Shown: piece after piece, positions 1-7,374 of the stretch
Position numbering within the stretch: position 1 is the stretch's first letter
Layout: every line of letters begins with the position of its first letter
Source of the DNA: Streptomyces sp. SID12501
GTDB lineage: Bacteria > Actinomycetota > Actinomycetes > Streptomycetales > Streptomycetaceae
Assembly (NCBI RefSeq): GCF_010550245.1
Contig: NZ_JAAGLU010000028.1
Span: forward strand, 62,001-126,000
Length of the DNA stretch: 64,000 nucleotides
Direction: 5' to 3'
Translations under genes and position numbers: made by a program
Notes under the pieces: model-generated
The model's input: the letters and a program-made list of their open reading frames with translations, nothing else
Database searches by the model: none
What the model was told of the DNA's origin: nothing

Positions 1-94
1 CGGCCAGACCGAAGGTGCGGCGGGGTGTGTTCTCGGTCGGCGCGGTCGGAGTCAGTTCCGGCTCGTCTGCCTCGGTGGTGCTGGGAGCAGTCAT
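1..94 (-). CDS. N-terminal fragment of an unidentified protein (runs off the left edge)
   Basis: An ATG at 94-92 on the minus strand opens a frame reading MTAPSTTEADEPELTPTAP and continuing to the window edge without a stop. A GGAAG sequence sits about 7 bases upstream, which decides the start. Only about 31 residues are visible, acidic and Thr/Pro-rich with an Arg-Arg pair near the edge, as in the cytoplasmic N-terminal tail of many membrane transporters. It diverges from the homocysteine methyltransferase gene. In other bacteria S-methylmethionine permeases lie beside mmuM, so a permease is a reasonable guess, but the visible part carries no diagnostic motif. The gap between the two genes holds a G-rich purine tract at about 103-160. 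Confidence 0.5.
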   Translation of the reverse strand, partial: MTAPSTTEADEPELTPTAPTENTPRRTFGLA

Positions 95-247
95 GACACT
101 TCCGGTGGGCGGGGAGGGACGGGGAGGGGAGGAGAGGAGAGGGTGTGGGGAGGGCGTGATCGTAACTCGCCATCCCACATTGTGGTCCATCTGTTCATGT
201 ACTGGACACATGCGGCCGTCGGGTGCGCGGTCGACTAGCGTCGAGGC

Positions 248-1186
248 ATGACCAGCGAGACCAGTGAAGCCGCCCGCTCCTCCGCCGACGCCTCATTCTC
301 CGCCGCCCTGGCCTCGGGCGCGCCTCTCGTCCTCGACGGTGGCATGTCCAACCAACTGCGGTTCGCCGGGCACGATCTGAACGACGAGCTGTGGTCGGCG
401 CGGCTGCTCGTCGAGCAGCCCGAGGCGATCGTCGACGCGCACCTCGCCTACTACGAGGCGGGCGCGGACATCGCGATCACCTCCAGCTACCAGGCCACCT
501 TCGCGGGCTTCGCCAAGCGGGGCATCGGCCGCGAGCGGGCCGCCGAGCTGCTCGCGTCGAGCGTGGAGCTGGCCCGCGAGGCCGCGCGCCGGGCGAAGGC
601 GGAGCGGCCGTTGTGGGTGGCGGCGTCCGTCGGGCCGTACGGGGCGATGCTCGCGGACGGCTCCGAGTACCGGGGGCGGTACGGGCTGAGCGTGGCGGAG
701 CTGGAGCGTTTCCACCGGCCTCGGGTGGAGGTGCTGGCCGCCGCCGGGCCCGACGTCCTGGCCCTGGAGACGGTCCCCGACCTCGACGAGGCCGACGCCC
801 TGCTGCGCGCGGTGCGCGGGCTCGGGGTGCCGGTGTGGCTGTCGTACAGCGTGGCCGGGGAGCGGACGCGGGCCGGGCAGCCGTTGGCGGAGGCGTTCGC
901 GCCGGCCGCCGAGGCGGACGAGGTCGTCGCGGTCGGCGTGAACTGCTGTGTGCCCGAGGACGTGGACGGCGCCGTGGAACTGGCGGCCCGCGTGACCGGC
1001 AAGCCGGTCGTGGTCTATCCGAACAGCGGCGAGGTCTGGGACGCCGACGCCCGTACCTGGACCGGCAGTTCGACCTTCGCCGCCGGTCAGGTGACGGGCT
1101 GGCGGGACGCGGGCGCGCGGCTGATCGGCGGATGCTGCCGGGTGGGGCCGCAGGCGATAACGTCGATCGCCGACACGCTGCGGTGA
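248..1186 (+). CDS. mmuM: Homocysteine S-methyltransferase (MmuM family)
   Basis: Predicted cytosolic enzyme that moves a methyl group from S-methylmethionine (or S-adenosylmethionine) to homocysteine to give methionine. The 312-residue protein has the normal length for the family. The zinc thiolates are visible: GVNCCVP (about residue 225) and a C-terminal IGGCCRVGP, the paired-Cys motif of the Pfam S-methyl_trans fold. The N-terminal LVLDGGMSNQL matches the first strand-loop of the barrel. No good ribosome-binding site precedes the ATG; TAGCGT lies six bases upstream, compatible with a leaderless transcript. It stands alone and diverges from a partial gene. Family assignment is firm; the preferred methyl donor is inferred. 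Confidence 0.92.
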   Translation: MTSETSEAARSSADASFSAALASGAPLVLDGGMSNQLRFAGHDLNDELWSARLLVEQPEAIVDAHLAYYEAGADIAITSSYQATFAGFAKRGIGRERAAELLASSVELAREAARRAKAERPLWVAASVGPYGAMLADGSEYRGRYGLSVAELERFHRPRVEVLAAAGPDVLALETVPDLDEADALLRAVRGLGVPVWLSYSVAGERTRAGQPLAEAFAPAAEADEVVAVGVNCCVPEDVDGAVELAARVTGKPVVVYPNSGEVWDADARTWTGSSTFAAGQVTGWRDAGARLIGGCCRVGPQAITSIADTLR

Positions 1187-1241
1187 CGACGTCGTACGCG
1201 GCGCACCTCCCCGTAGCAACTGGTTCCACCCGTCACGCCCC

Positions 1242-1725
1242 CTACAACCGGGCGTAGGCCCGTACGTCCGCGTCCACGTCCACGTCTCCCGCCATCGAGG
1301 CGAGGGCGTCGGCGACTCCCGGTCGCCCGTCGTGGCGGCGCAGCGCCCGGACGGCGGCCTTGCGCACGTCGGCGAAACGGGTCGGACAGTGCGCCGGCCA
1401 GGGCGGGAACCGCCAATGCCGGTGCCGCCGCGCCGAGTGCCGTGGCCGCGCCCGAACGGACCTGCCAGGCGGGGTCGTTGAGCGCTGCGGCGGCAGCCGT
1501 GTCCAGCGGGGGCGGGCAGCCGGTGGTCGCGACCTGTTCGGGGTGGACCTCGCCGAGGACATTCACGGCGCCGCCCGTCGGTTCGAAGCCCTCGGCCGGA
1601 ACCGGGTAGGGCGCCACCGGCCGGGTCAGGAACTCCATCGAACCGTCCGCCGCCGTACGGAGGTTGAGGTGCACCGGCCAGTCCGTATCGTCGCGCTGCG
1701 GGATGTCGCAGCCGCTCCACGTACA
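1242..1725 (-). pseudogene. HEAT-repeat protein remnant, frameshifted and missing its 5' end
   Basis: Read on the minus strand, a coding-like frame enters at about 1725 (TWSGCDIPQRDDTDWPVHLN) and continues into a HEAT-type helical repeat (AALNDPAWQVRSGAATALG). At about 1375 the coding character jumps to another frame, which carries the next repeat (ADVRKAAVRALRRH) and ends at a TAG at 1242-1244. Joined, the two frames give a continuous repeat protein, so one small indel has broken it. There is no start codon of its own: the upstream end runs straight into the GntR remnant in a different frame. The fragment length, lost start and internal frameshift together indicate a decayed gene. What the protein bound is unknown. 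Confidence 0.6.
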
Positions 1726-2145
1726 GCACTTGGGCGCGCGGCTCCGGTCCGAGCCGGGCGGCGACCGGCCCGGGTGCGGGGACCGGGCTCATGGTGCGGA
1801 CCTCGTCGGTGACGTGGCCGTGCTCGGGCAGGGTCTCGGCGAGGCCCGTCAGGCGGTCCAGGCCGTGCGGGTACTTCTGACAGGTGACGACCGTCCCGAC
1901 CCCGGGCAGCCGCTCGACCATTCGTTCGGTGCGGAGCAGGTCCCGTGCCTGGCGCACGGTGTTGCGGGACGCTCCGTAGTCGGCGCCGATGGCGTCCTCG
2001 TGCGGGAGTGCGCCGTCAGGGAAGCCCTCGGTCAGATGCTGGTGGCGCAGCAGGTCGGCGAGTGCCGTGCCCGGTCGGCGCGCAGCCGGCGGCGCCGCGT
2101 GGCCGCGACGGGCGCGGTGTGATCGCGAGCGCGGTCGGCGGGCAT
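1700..2145 (-). pseudogene. GntR-family (UTRA) transcriptional regulator, truncated and frameshifted
   Basis: Start ATG at 2145 with GGAG about nine bases upstream. The first ~35 residues (MPADRARDHTAPVAATRR) are in one frame; the winged-helix DNA-binding part (IGADYGASRNTVRQARDLLR) is in another, so a frameshift lies near 2050. The wing (VERLPGVGTVV) and the beginning of a UTRA ligand domain (RAQVLYVERLR) follow. At about 1700 the UTRA sequence stops after its first strand and the HEAT remnant begins in another frame. An intact GntR/HutC regulator would be about 240-260 residues; barely 145 remain. The most economical reading is a deletion that fused two neighbouring genes, followed by decay. 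Confidence 0.65.
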
Positions 2146-2314
2146 CGGGGCTCCAGGGTGGCCCGGGGGGCCGATTCCCCCGGACCATGACCGTGGGCCG
2201 CCCCCCGATGGTGTTGCGGCACCCTGTCACCGGTCGTTCACCGGTGTGAACCGGCGGTTTGCCGTCGCGAGCGGCAGATCCGCCACCTGGCCGGATCCCG
2301 CCTGGTGGCGGTGA

Positions 2315-3949
2315 TCAGCGCCGGGGAACGCCGCCGGGGCGGCGCAGCCGACGTACGACGGACAGCGGTTCCGCACCCCGAAGGGGCAACCGGGGCCGCG
2401 CGGCCGACCGGGGTTCGGGCTCCGGAGCCGTCGGGGGCATGGAGGCGCGGTCGGCGGCCCACAGGGCCAGTTCGCGGTCGCGCGGGCCTTCTACGGTGTG
2501 CGGGTCGCCGTCGCCGAAGACGCGCACCGGGTGCGAGGCGTCCCACGGCTGCCAGCCCGGGTCGCCGTCGACGGCGAAGCGCACCCACGCCCTGTGCATG
2601 ACCTCGGCGAGTTCCTCCGGGGCGCCCTGGCCAGCGAGCTTGGCCGACTCGGGGGCCTGGTGGGTGTCGAACACGAATCCCAGTTCGAGGGCGTGGCAGG
2701 CACCCAGACCGGGCTGGGTGGACGGCCAGGCGAACTCGTACGCATACGTCCCGGCCTCGCCCCGGGCGTCGGCGAGCCGGTGCAGCGGTACGCGCAGCAG
2801 GTGGTCGGTGACCAGTTGGCCGACGAGGTCGGCCGTGCCGGCGCCCGGGTGCAGGGCGCGGTAGCCGCGCGGGACCTCGGGGCCGCAGTGGCAGCGGGCC
2901 ATCGCGCCGGCCAGGGCGACCGCGCCGAGCCGGTCGACGCGCTCCATCAGCCCGCCCGGCACCAGCCACAGCCGGTACTCGTCACGGGTCCAGCCCAGGA
3001 GCAGGTCGACGTCGGCGGCGACCCCGTCGACCAGGGCCTCCAGCGGGTCGCGGGGTACGAGGTCGCCGTCGACGACGATGCCGAAGGCGGGCCCGCCCAG
3101 CACCGGGCTGCTCAGCCGCCCCACCTCGCCCTGGACTCGCAGCAGCAGCTCCCGGTCGACGGCGGCGAAGGCCTCGGCGGTCGCCGGGATCTTCAGCCGG
3201 GTCGCCATCCGGCGCACCATCCGCCGTACCTTGTCGCGGTCGCTCGCCTCGGGCGACCCGCTCTGCAGCACCGCCCGCCGGAAGAGCCCCTGGGCCCGTG
3301 GGGAGGCGAGGAGCGCGCCGATACTGATCGCGCCGGCCGACTGGCCGAAGACGGTGACGCGGTCGGGGTCGCCGCCGAAGGCCGCGATCGACGCGCGCAC
3401 CCACTCCAGCGCGGCGAGCTGGTCGCGGAGGCCGGGGTTCGGGGGTGCGTCCGGGAAGAGGCCGTAACCCTCCACGCCCAGGCGGTAGTTGACCGAGACG
3501 AGGACCACGCCGTCGCGGGCGAAGGCGTGACCGTCGTAGACGGGCACGGCCGAGGACCCGCGGGTCAGGGCGCCACCGTGGAACCACACCATGACCGGGA
3601 GCCGGGCCCCGTGCCCGGGCTCCGGTGTCCAGACGTTGAGGTTGAGGCAGTCGTCGCCGGGCACCACCGGGTCCGACAGCAGCCGGGCGAAGGCCTCGGA
3701 GTACGGCGGTTTCGGTGCGGTGGGACCGAAGCCGCCCGCGTCGCGCACCCCGTCCCAGGGGGTGGGCGGCACGGGCGGCCGGAACCGGCGGGGGCCGAAG
3801 GGCGGTGCGGCGTACGGGATGCCGCGGAACACGGCGATCCTGTCGCCGCCGTGTCCTTCGCGTCCTTCGTAGCCGGCGTAGCCCTCGTATCTGCCGCGGA
3901 CGTCCCCGTAGGGCGTCCGAACGACGGGCTGCGTCGATTCATCCGTCAT
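2315..3949 (-). CDS. Type-B carboxylesterase / lipase-family hydrolase
   Basis: Alpha/beta-hydrolase of the carboxylesterase/cholinesterase family, hydrolysing ester bonds of unknown substrates. The 544-residue frame shows family landmarks in order: FRGIPYAAPP (about 41), the disulfide-region motif DDCLNLNVWTP (about 99), the oxyanion loop WFHGGALTRGSS, the nucleophile elbow FGQSAGA with Ser near 204, the acid region GWTRDEYRLW and the catalytic-His region ACHALELGFVF. No signal peptide is seen, so it is probably cytosolic. A short Gly/Tyr/Glu repeat (YEGYAGYEGREG, residues 21-32) interrupts the usual N-terminal strand and looks like a local duplication. The Arg/Pro-rich last ~40 residues are beyond the normal fold. 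Confidence 0.9.
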   Translation of the reverse strand: MTDESTQPVVRTPYGDVRGRYEGYAGYEGREGHGGDRIAVFRGIPYAAPPFGPRRFRPPVPPTPWDGVRDAGGFGPTAPKPPYSEAFARLLSDPVVPGDDCLNLNVWTPEPGHGARLPVMVWFHGGALTRGSSAVPVYDGHAFARDGVVLVSVNYRLGVEGYGLFPDAPPNPGLRDQLAALEWVRASIAAFGGDPDRVTVFGQSAGAISIGALLASPRAQGLFRRAVLQSGSPEASDRDKVRRMVRRMATRLKIPATAEAFAAVDRELLLRVQGEVGRLSSPVLGGPAFGIVVDGDLVPRDPLEALVDGVAADVDLLLGWTRDEYRLWLVPGGLMERVDRLGAVALAGAMARCHCGPEVPRGYRALHPGAGTADLVGQLVTDHLLRVPLHRLADARGEAGTYAYEFAWPSTQPGLGACHALELGFVFDTHQAPESAKLAGQGAPEELAEVMHRAWVRFAVDGDPGWQPWDASHPVRVFGDGDPHTVEGPRDRELALWAADRASMPPTAPEPEPRSAARPRLPLRGAEPLSVVRRLRRPGGVPRR

Positions 3950-4283
3950 CTGCCCACCAGCTCTCTCGCCGCCGCTCGTGAACCGTTCAGATCAGAGCAA
4001 CACATGACCTGCCGGTATTCCCGCGGAAGGAGCCATTCGGTGGGTGCGGTGCCGTCAGCCCGCCAGGTTGAGCGTTCAGGGACGGGACCGGTCCTTGTGG
4101 CAGGCGAACAGGACCGTCGAGGCCGTCGGAAGTCGATGTGCCCGAGTGGCCACCGATCAAGGTGCGGCTGTACTTCCCACTGTTGGCGCCCTCCTGCGGG
4201 GCCCGCGACCGGGGCTGGACCAGCGGCGCGGTCGCGTCCGATTCGTTCAAGACCGGCCCGGGGCGCCCGCCTAACCTGGCCGT
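3950..4283. other. Gene-free interval between carboxylesterase and VOC gene
   Basis: 334 bases with no frame I can support on either strand. Open frames exist but lack start context and family resemblance. The right end contains TAACCT six bases before the VOC ATG, consistent with a -10 box for a leaderless transcript; the left end must hold the carboxylesterase promoter on the minus strand. Confidence 0.4.
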
Positions 4284-4736
4284 ATGACTTCACAACCGAC
4301 CCCACGCCCCACGCCCCGGTTCGACGCCGTCGGCATCGTCACCGCCGATCTGGCGGCCTCCGTCGCGTTCTACCGCAGGCTCGGGCTCGACTTCCCCGAG
4401 GGGGCCGAGGATCAACCGCATGTCGAGGCCGAACTCCCGGGCGGGCTACGGCTGTTGCTCGACACCGAGGAGACCGTCCAGTCCTTCCACCCCGGGTGGC
4501 GGGCCCCCAGCGGCGGCGGACGGATCGGGCTGGCCATGCTGTGCGGCTCGGCCGCCGACGTCGACTCCCTGTACGAGGAGTTGGTGGGTGCGGGGTATCG
4601 GAGCGAGCTGAAACCGTGGGACGCCGTATGGGGACAGCGGTACGCGTCCGTGCTCGACCCGGACGGCAACGGGGTCGACCTGTTCGCGCCCCTGGCCTCC
4701 TCCCCCGCCTCCTCCCCCGCCCCCTCCGCCGAGTAG
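4284..4736 (+). CDS. VOC-superfamily (glyoxalase/bleomycin-resistance-like) protein
   Basis: A 150-residue protein of the vicinal-oxygen-chelate fold. Its two beta-alpha-beta-beta-beta halves are visible: FDAVGIVTADLAASVAFYRR opens the first, and GSAADVDSLYEELVGAGYR followed by SVLDPDGNGVDLFAP closes the second, the last being the typical C-terminal signature. Members bind or transform small metabolites, often with a metal; the substrate cannot be told. A -10-like TAACCT lies six bases before the ATG, suggesting a leaderless message. The last residues (ASSPASSPAPSAE) are a short repeat. The convergent AraC frame overlaps the 3' part of this gene by 291 bases. Confidence 0.82.
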   Translation: MTSQPTPRPTPRFDAVGIVTADLAASVAFYRRLGLDFPEGAEDQPHVEAELPGGLRLLLDTEETVQSFHPGWRAPSGGGRIGLAMLCGSAADVDSLYEELVGAGYRSELKPWDAVWGQRYASVLDPDGNGVDLFAPLASSPASSPAPSAE

Positions 4737-5417
4737 CTTCCCCAGCGGCATCCCCGCCAACTCCCTCACGTCCCGGGCGAGGTGGGCCTGGTCGGCGTAC
4801 CCCGCGCGAGTCGCCGTCTCCGCGAAGGGCACCCCTTTCCGGGCCAGGGCCAGTGCGCGCTGGAGGCGGAGGATACGGGCCAGCGTCTTGGGGCCGTATC
4901 CGAAGGCGGTCAGGGAGCGGCGGTGCAACTGACGGGCGCTCAGGCCCAGTTCGTCGGCCGTGCGCGCGACCGGGCGGCCCGCCCGCAGGGCCGTGACCAG
5001 GCCGCCCAGCAGCGGATCCGGCGGGTCCGTGCACGCCGCCCGTTCCAGCGCCAGCTCCTCGAGCGCCGTCGCCGGGTCGGCCACCGCGTCGAAGCGTGCC
5101 CTGAGGCGTCGCACCTCGGCCGCTCCCCACAGGTCGGACAACTCGACCCGCCGGTCACGGAGTTCGTGCGCGGGTACGCCCAGCAGGGCCGGCGCCGTAC
5201 CGGGGTGGAAGCGGACGCCCGCCCAGTGCGCGGGGGCGCCTTCGGAGACGTACGGGCGGGTGTCCGGTCCCGCGACCAGCAGTCGGCCCTCGCTCCACAG
5301 CAGGTCCATGCAGCCGTCGGGCAGGACCGGCCGCGCGTCGCCGAGCCCGGCCGGGGTGTTGGTCCACACCGTCGCGCCCGGCAGTCGGGAGGCCCGTTCC
5401 TCGTACACGTACGACAC
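4446..5417 (-). CDS. AraC-family transcriptional regulator with an anomalous Gly-rich C-terminal tail
   Basis: GTG start at 5417. Residues ~15-120 form the ligand-side domain seen in one-component AraC regulators (VLPDGCMDLLWSEGRLLVAG, GVRFHPGTAPALLG). Residues ~150-230 are the paired helix-turn-helix DNA-binding domain (LSARQLHRRSLTAFGYGPKT, FAETATRAGYADQAHLARD). The domain should end near MPLGKLL, but the frame continues through twelve consecutive Gly codons and about 85 further residues antisense to the VOC gene, stopping only at 4446. The tail resembles no regulator domain I know; a slipped homopolymer or lost stop codon is likely. The convergent VOC gene may be its target or partner, a common pairing, but this is inference. 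Confidence 0.75.
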   Translation of the reverse strand: MSYVYEERASRLPGATVWTNTPAGLGDARPVLPDGCMDLLWSEGRLLVAGPDTRPYVSEGAPAHWAGVRFHPGTAPALLGVPAHELRDRRVELSDLWGAAEVRRLRARFDAVADPATALEELALERAACTDPPDPLLGGLVTALRAGRPVARTADELGLSARQLHRRSLTAFGYGPKTLARILRLQRALALARKGVPFAETATRAGYADQAHLARDVRELAGMPLGKLLGGGGGGGGGGGGQGREQVDPVAVRVEHGRVPLSPYGVPRFQLAPIPRTHQLLVQGVDVGGRAAQHGQPDPSAAAGGPPPGVEGLDGLLGVEQQP

Positions 5418-5418
5418 G

Positions 5419-5547
5419 CTACGCCGCCCGGTGTTCTTCAGGGCCGGCGCCGTACATCCGTCCGAAGGCGCCGAGCAGGGCGAAGTCGCTGCCGCAGCCG
5501 GCCCGACGGGCGTACAGGGAGGCGTTGAAGGAGCCGGGGTGCGTCAC
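5419..5547 (-). CDS. Possible 42-residue small protein between BrkB-like and AraC genes
   Basis: A GTG at 5547-5545 overlaps the TGA stop of the upstream BrkB-like gene (GTGA), and its TAG stop lies one base before the GTG start of the AraC gene. The 42 codons have strongly G/C third positions (FNASLYARRAGCGSDFALL), like the neighbouring real genes, and the product would be a small cysteine-containing, partly hydrophobic peptide. Coupling on both sides is what one expects of a real gene in a BrkB-smORF-AraC operon. I recognise no family and the ribosome-binding site is weak. It could instead be a remnant of a longer gene. Confidence 0.35.
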   Translation of the reverse strand: MTHPGSFNASLYARRAGCGSDFALLGAFGRMYGAGPEEHRAA

Positions 5548-6710
5548 TTCCCGGGAGGGGGGCCCTCTCCCGTCTTGGGTGTGCTCTTCACGTGGGTCCG
5601 CAGGCGGGACGTCACGTCCTCCGGGGGCAGGAAGCGCGACCAGCGTTCCGGGAACTCGGAGGGCATGTCGCAGTCGTCGGGGTCGTCATCGGCGTCGCCG
5701 TCGGGCTCGTAGGAGTGGACGACGGCCATCCGGGCGACGTACTCGGCGGCCTCCTCCTCACGGATCCGTTCGTTGGCGGCGCGCGCGGCGGCGGTGGCGG
5801 CGGCCGGCCAGACGCGGTCGATCGCCGCGTTGACGGCGGCCCCTACGAGCACGGCGAACGCGGACACCCCGACCCACAGGAGGACGGCGACGGCAGCGGC
5901 GAGCGATCCGTAGATCGTGGCGCCCTCGATCGTCTTGGTCAGGTAGATGCGCAGCAGGAAGCTGCCGAACACCCACATCGCGAGGGCCATCAGCGCGCCC
6001 GGGACGTCCTCGATCCACGGTGAGCGCACCGGGACCGACACATGGAACAGCGTCGTCAGAAAGGCGATGGACAGCAGGATCACGACGGGCCAGTACAGGA
6101 CCTGTACGAGCGTCTCCGACCATGGCAGGACGTTCAGCACGGCGTCCGGGCCCGCCACCATCAGCGGCAGCGCGACCGAGCCGATCAGCAGCCCCACGAC
6201 GAACAGCACGAAGGCGACGAGCCGGGTCTTGACGATGCCTCGGACGCCGTCGAGGCCGTACATCACGGTGATGGTGTCGATGAAGACGTTCACCGCGCGC
6301 GAGCCGGACCAGAGGGCGAACAGGAACCCTATGGAGATGACGTCGGGCCGGCCGCCCTTCATCACGTCGTTCAGGATCGGCCGGGCGATCTCGGCGACGC
6401 CCTTGTCGGACAGGACCGTGCGGGACGCCTCCAGGATGTTCGTCTCCAGGCTGGTGATGGTGTCGGTGCCGGTCCAGTCGTCGACGTAGCCGAGCAGCCC
6501 GATCAGGCTCAGCAGCAGTGGCGGCACGGACAGCAGCGTGAAGAAGGCCGCCTCCGCCGCCAGCCCCAGGATCCGGTACTCGACACACGAGTTGACGGTG
6601 TCCTTGAGCAACAGCCACGCGGTCCTGCGCTTGGATACGTTCCGGTAGAGGACGCGCGCACGGTGGAGTCGGCCGCTGGGGCTCTCGGGAAGTTCACTTG
6701 CTGCCTGCAC
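5544..6710 (-). CDS. YihY/virulence factor BrkB-family inner-membrane protein
   Basis: 388-residue integral membrane protein of the YihY/BrkB (formerly RNase BN) family, whose role is unsettled. Six hydrophobic spans are visible: AAEAAFFTLLSVPPLLLSLI (~52-72), ISIGFLFALW (~125), LVAFVLFVVGLLIGSVALPL, VLYWPVVILLSIAFLTTLFH, ALMALAMWVFGSFLLRIYL and YGSLAAAVAVLLWVGVSAFA. The family signature IYGSLAAAVAVLLW is intact. A cytosolic acidic tail (DGDADDDPDDCD) follows. The start was taken at the first residue before the conserved YRNVSKRRTAWLL segment. The stop overlaps the start of the 42-residue frame downstream, so the three minus-strand genes here may be one transcript. Confidence 0.85.
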   Translation of the reverse strand: MQAASELPESPSGRLHRARVLYRNVSKRRTAWLLLKDTVNSCVEYRILGLAAEAAFFTLLSVPPLLLSLIGLLGYVDDWTGTDTITSLETNILEASRTVLSDKGVAEIARPILNDVMKGGRPDVISIGFLFALWSGSRAVNVFIDTITVMYGLDGVRGIVKTRLVAFVLFVVGLLIGSVALPLMVAGPDAVLNVLPWSETLVQVLYWPVVILLSIAFLTTLFHVSVPVRSPWIEDVPGALMALAMWVFGSFLLRIYLTKTIEGATIYGSLAAAVAVLLWVGVSAFAVLVGAAVNAAIDRVWPAAATAAARAANERIREEEAAEYVARMAVVHSYEPDGDADDDPDDCDMPSEFPERWSRFLPPEDVTSRLRTHVKSTPKTGEGPPPGK

Positions 6711-7374
6711 GCCCTAACGGTATCGGGCGGGCGCCACCCCTCTCACCCTCCGGTGCCCCGGTCAGGGCGCAGCGCCCGTGAGCCGCTCCCTTCCCTCCGT
6801 TCCCGTGACGCAGCAGAAAACGACGGGAAACCCAGTGGAAACCGGGCGGAACGATACGGCAGATAAATCGAATACTATTTCTGTCATGCTCTTGGCGGCC
6901 ATATTCCGGCGCCCGTAAACGGAATACCGCCCGGCAATTACACCTGCCTTACGGAAAGCTTCCTGGTGAGGCAGACGAACAGGCGGTCGCCATCTGTGCG
7001 AAAAGTCGTGACTCTGTAACAGGAAAGCGACATTACGCCGGGCCACCTTGACCCCTCCATAACCGGGTCGAAACAATTCGGATTGCATTCACCGGGACAC
7101 ACCCGCCCAAGGGAGTGCGAACCAAGACGACACGGGGGCATCCGGGCTCCGACCAAGCCCGGCCAAGCCGAATTACCCGTGATCCGCACGAAAACGTGCG
7201 GGTCGACGCCGTGCCGCACGCCGCGCCCATCGATATTTTCCGCTCACACGTCTCATACGTCATTTCATCCCGCACGCCATTCCCCATATCGCGTCACCTG
7301 TCACTTCCGCCCACAGCTGCACCGCGGTCGCACAGCGGACGCGTAATCCATCGTGCCAATTTACGGAGCGACCC
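6711..7374. other. 664-base gene-free, AT-richer leader region of the biosynthetic operon
   Basis: No frame on either strand looks coding. From about 6850 to 7370 the base composition is visibly more AT-rich than flanking DNA, with runs such as GATAAATCGAATACTATTT and ATCGATATTTTCC. A perfect 7-bp hairpin with an AAAA loop lies at 7184-7201. The last bases before the first operon gene contain TACGGAGCGACCC, a ribosome-binding site. The region most likely holds the BrkB promoter on the left and the promoter plus a long 5' leader of the operon on the right. Confidence 0.5.
7184..7201. promoter_or_regulatory. Perfect hairpin CCGCACG-AAAA-CGTGCGG upstream of the operon
   Basis: Seven complementary base pairs closed by a four-base A loop, about 175 bases before the first gene of the diaminopropionate operon. 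It has no following T run, so a simple terminator is unlikely. It could be a protein-binding inverted repeat or an RNA hairpin in a leader. Confidence 0.35.

Noticed and set aside
15..251. 78-codon frame at the left edge
   Set aside because: Antisense to the partial gene and running through a purine-rich promoter tract; no ribosome-binding site.
1087..1674. Intact HEAT-repeat gene of 195 codons
   Set aside because: The C-terminal part of this frame turns to Arg-rich nonsense at about 1375, where another frame continues the repeats.
3950..4283. Transposase remnant or small gene
   Set aside because: Short frames on both strands lack starts, motifs and terminal repeats.
2498..4996. 832-codon plus-strand frame crossing carboxylesterase and VOC genes
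   Set aside because: It is antisense to the esterase and out of frame with VOC, and no domain is visible.
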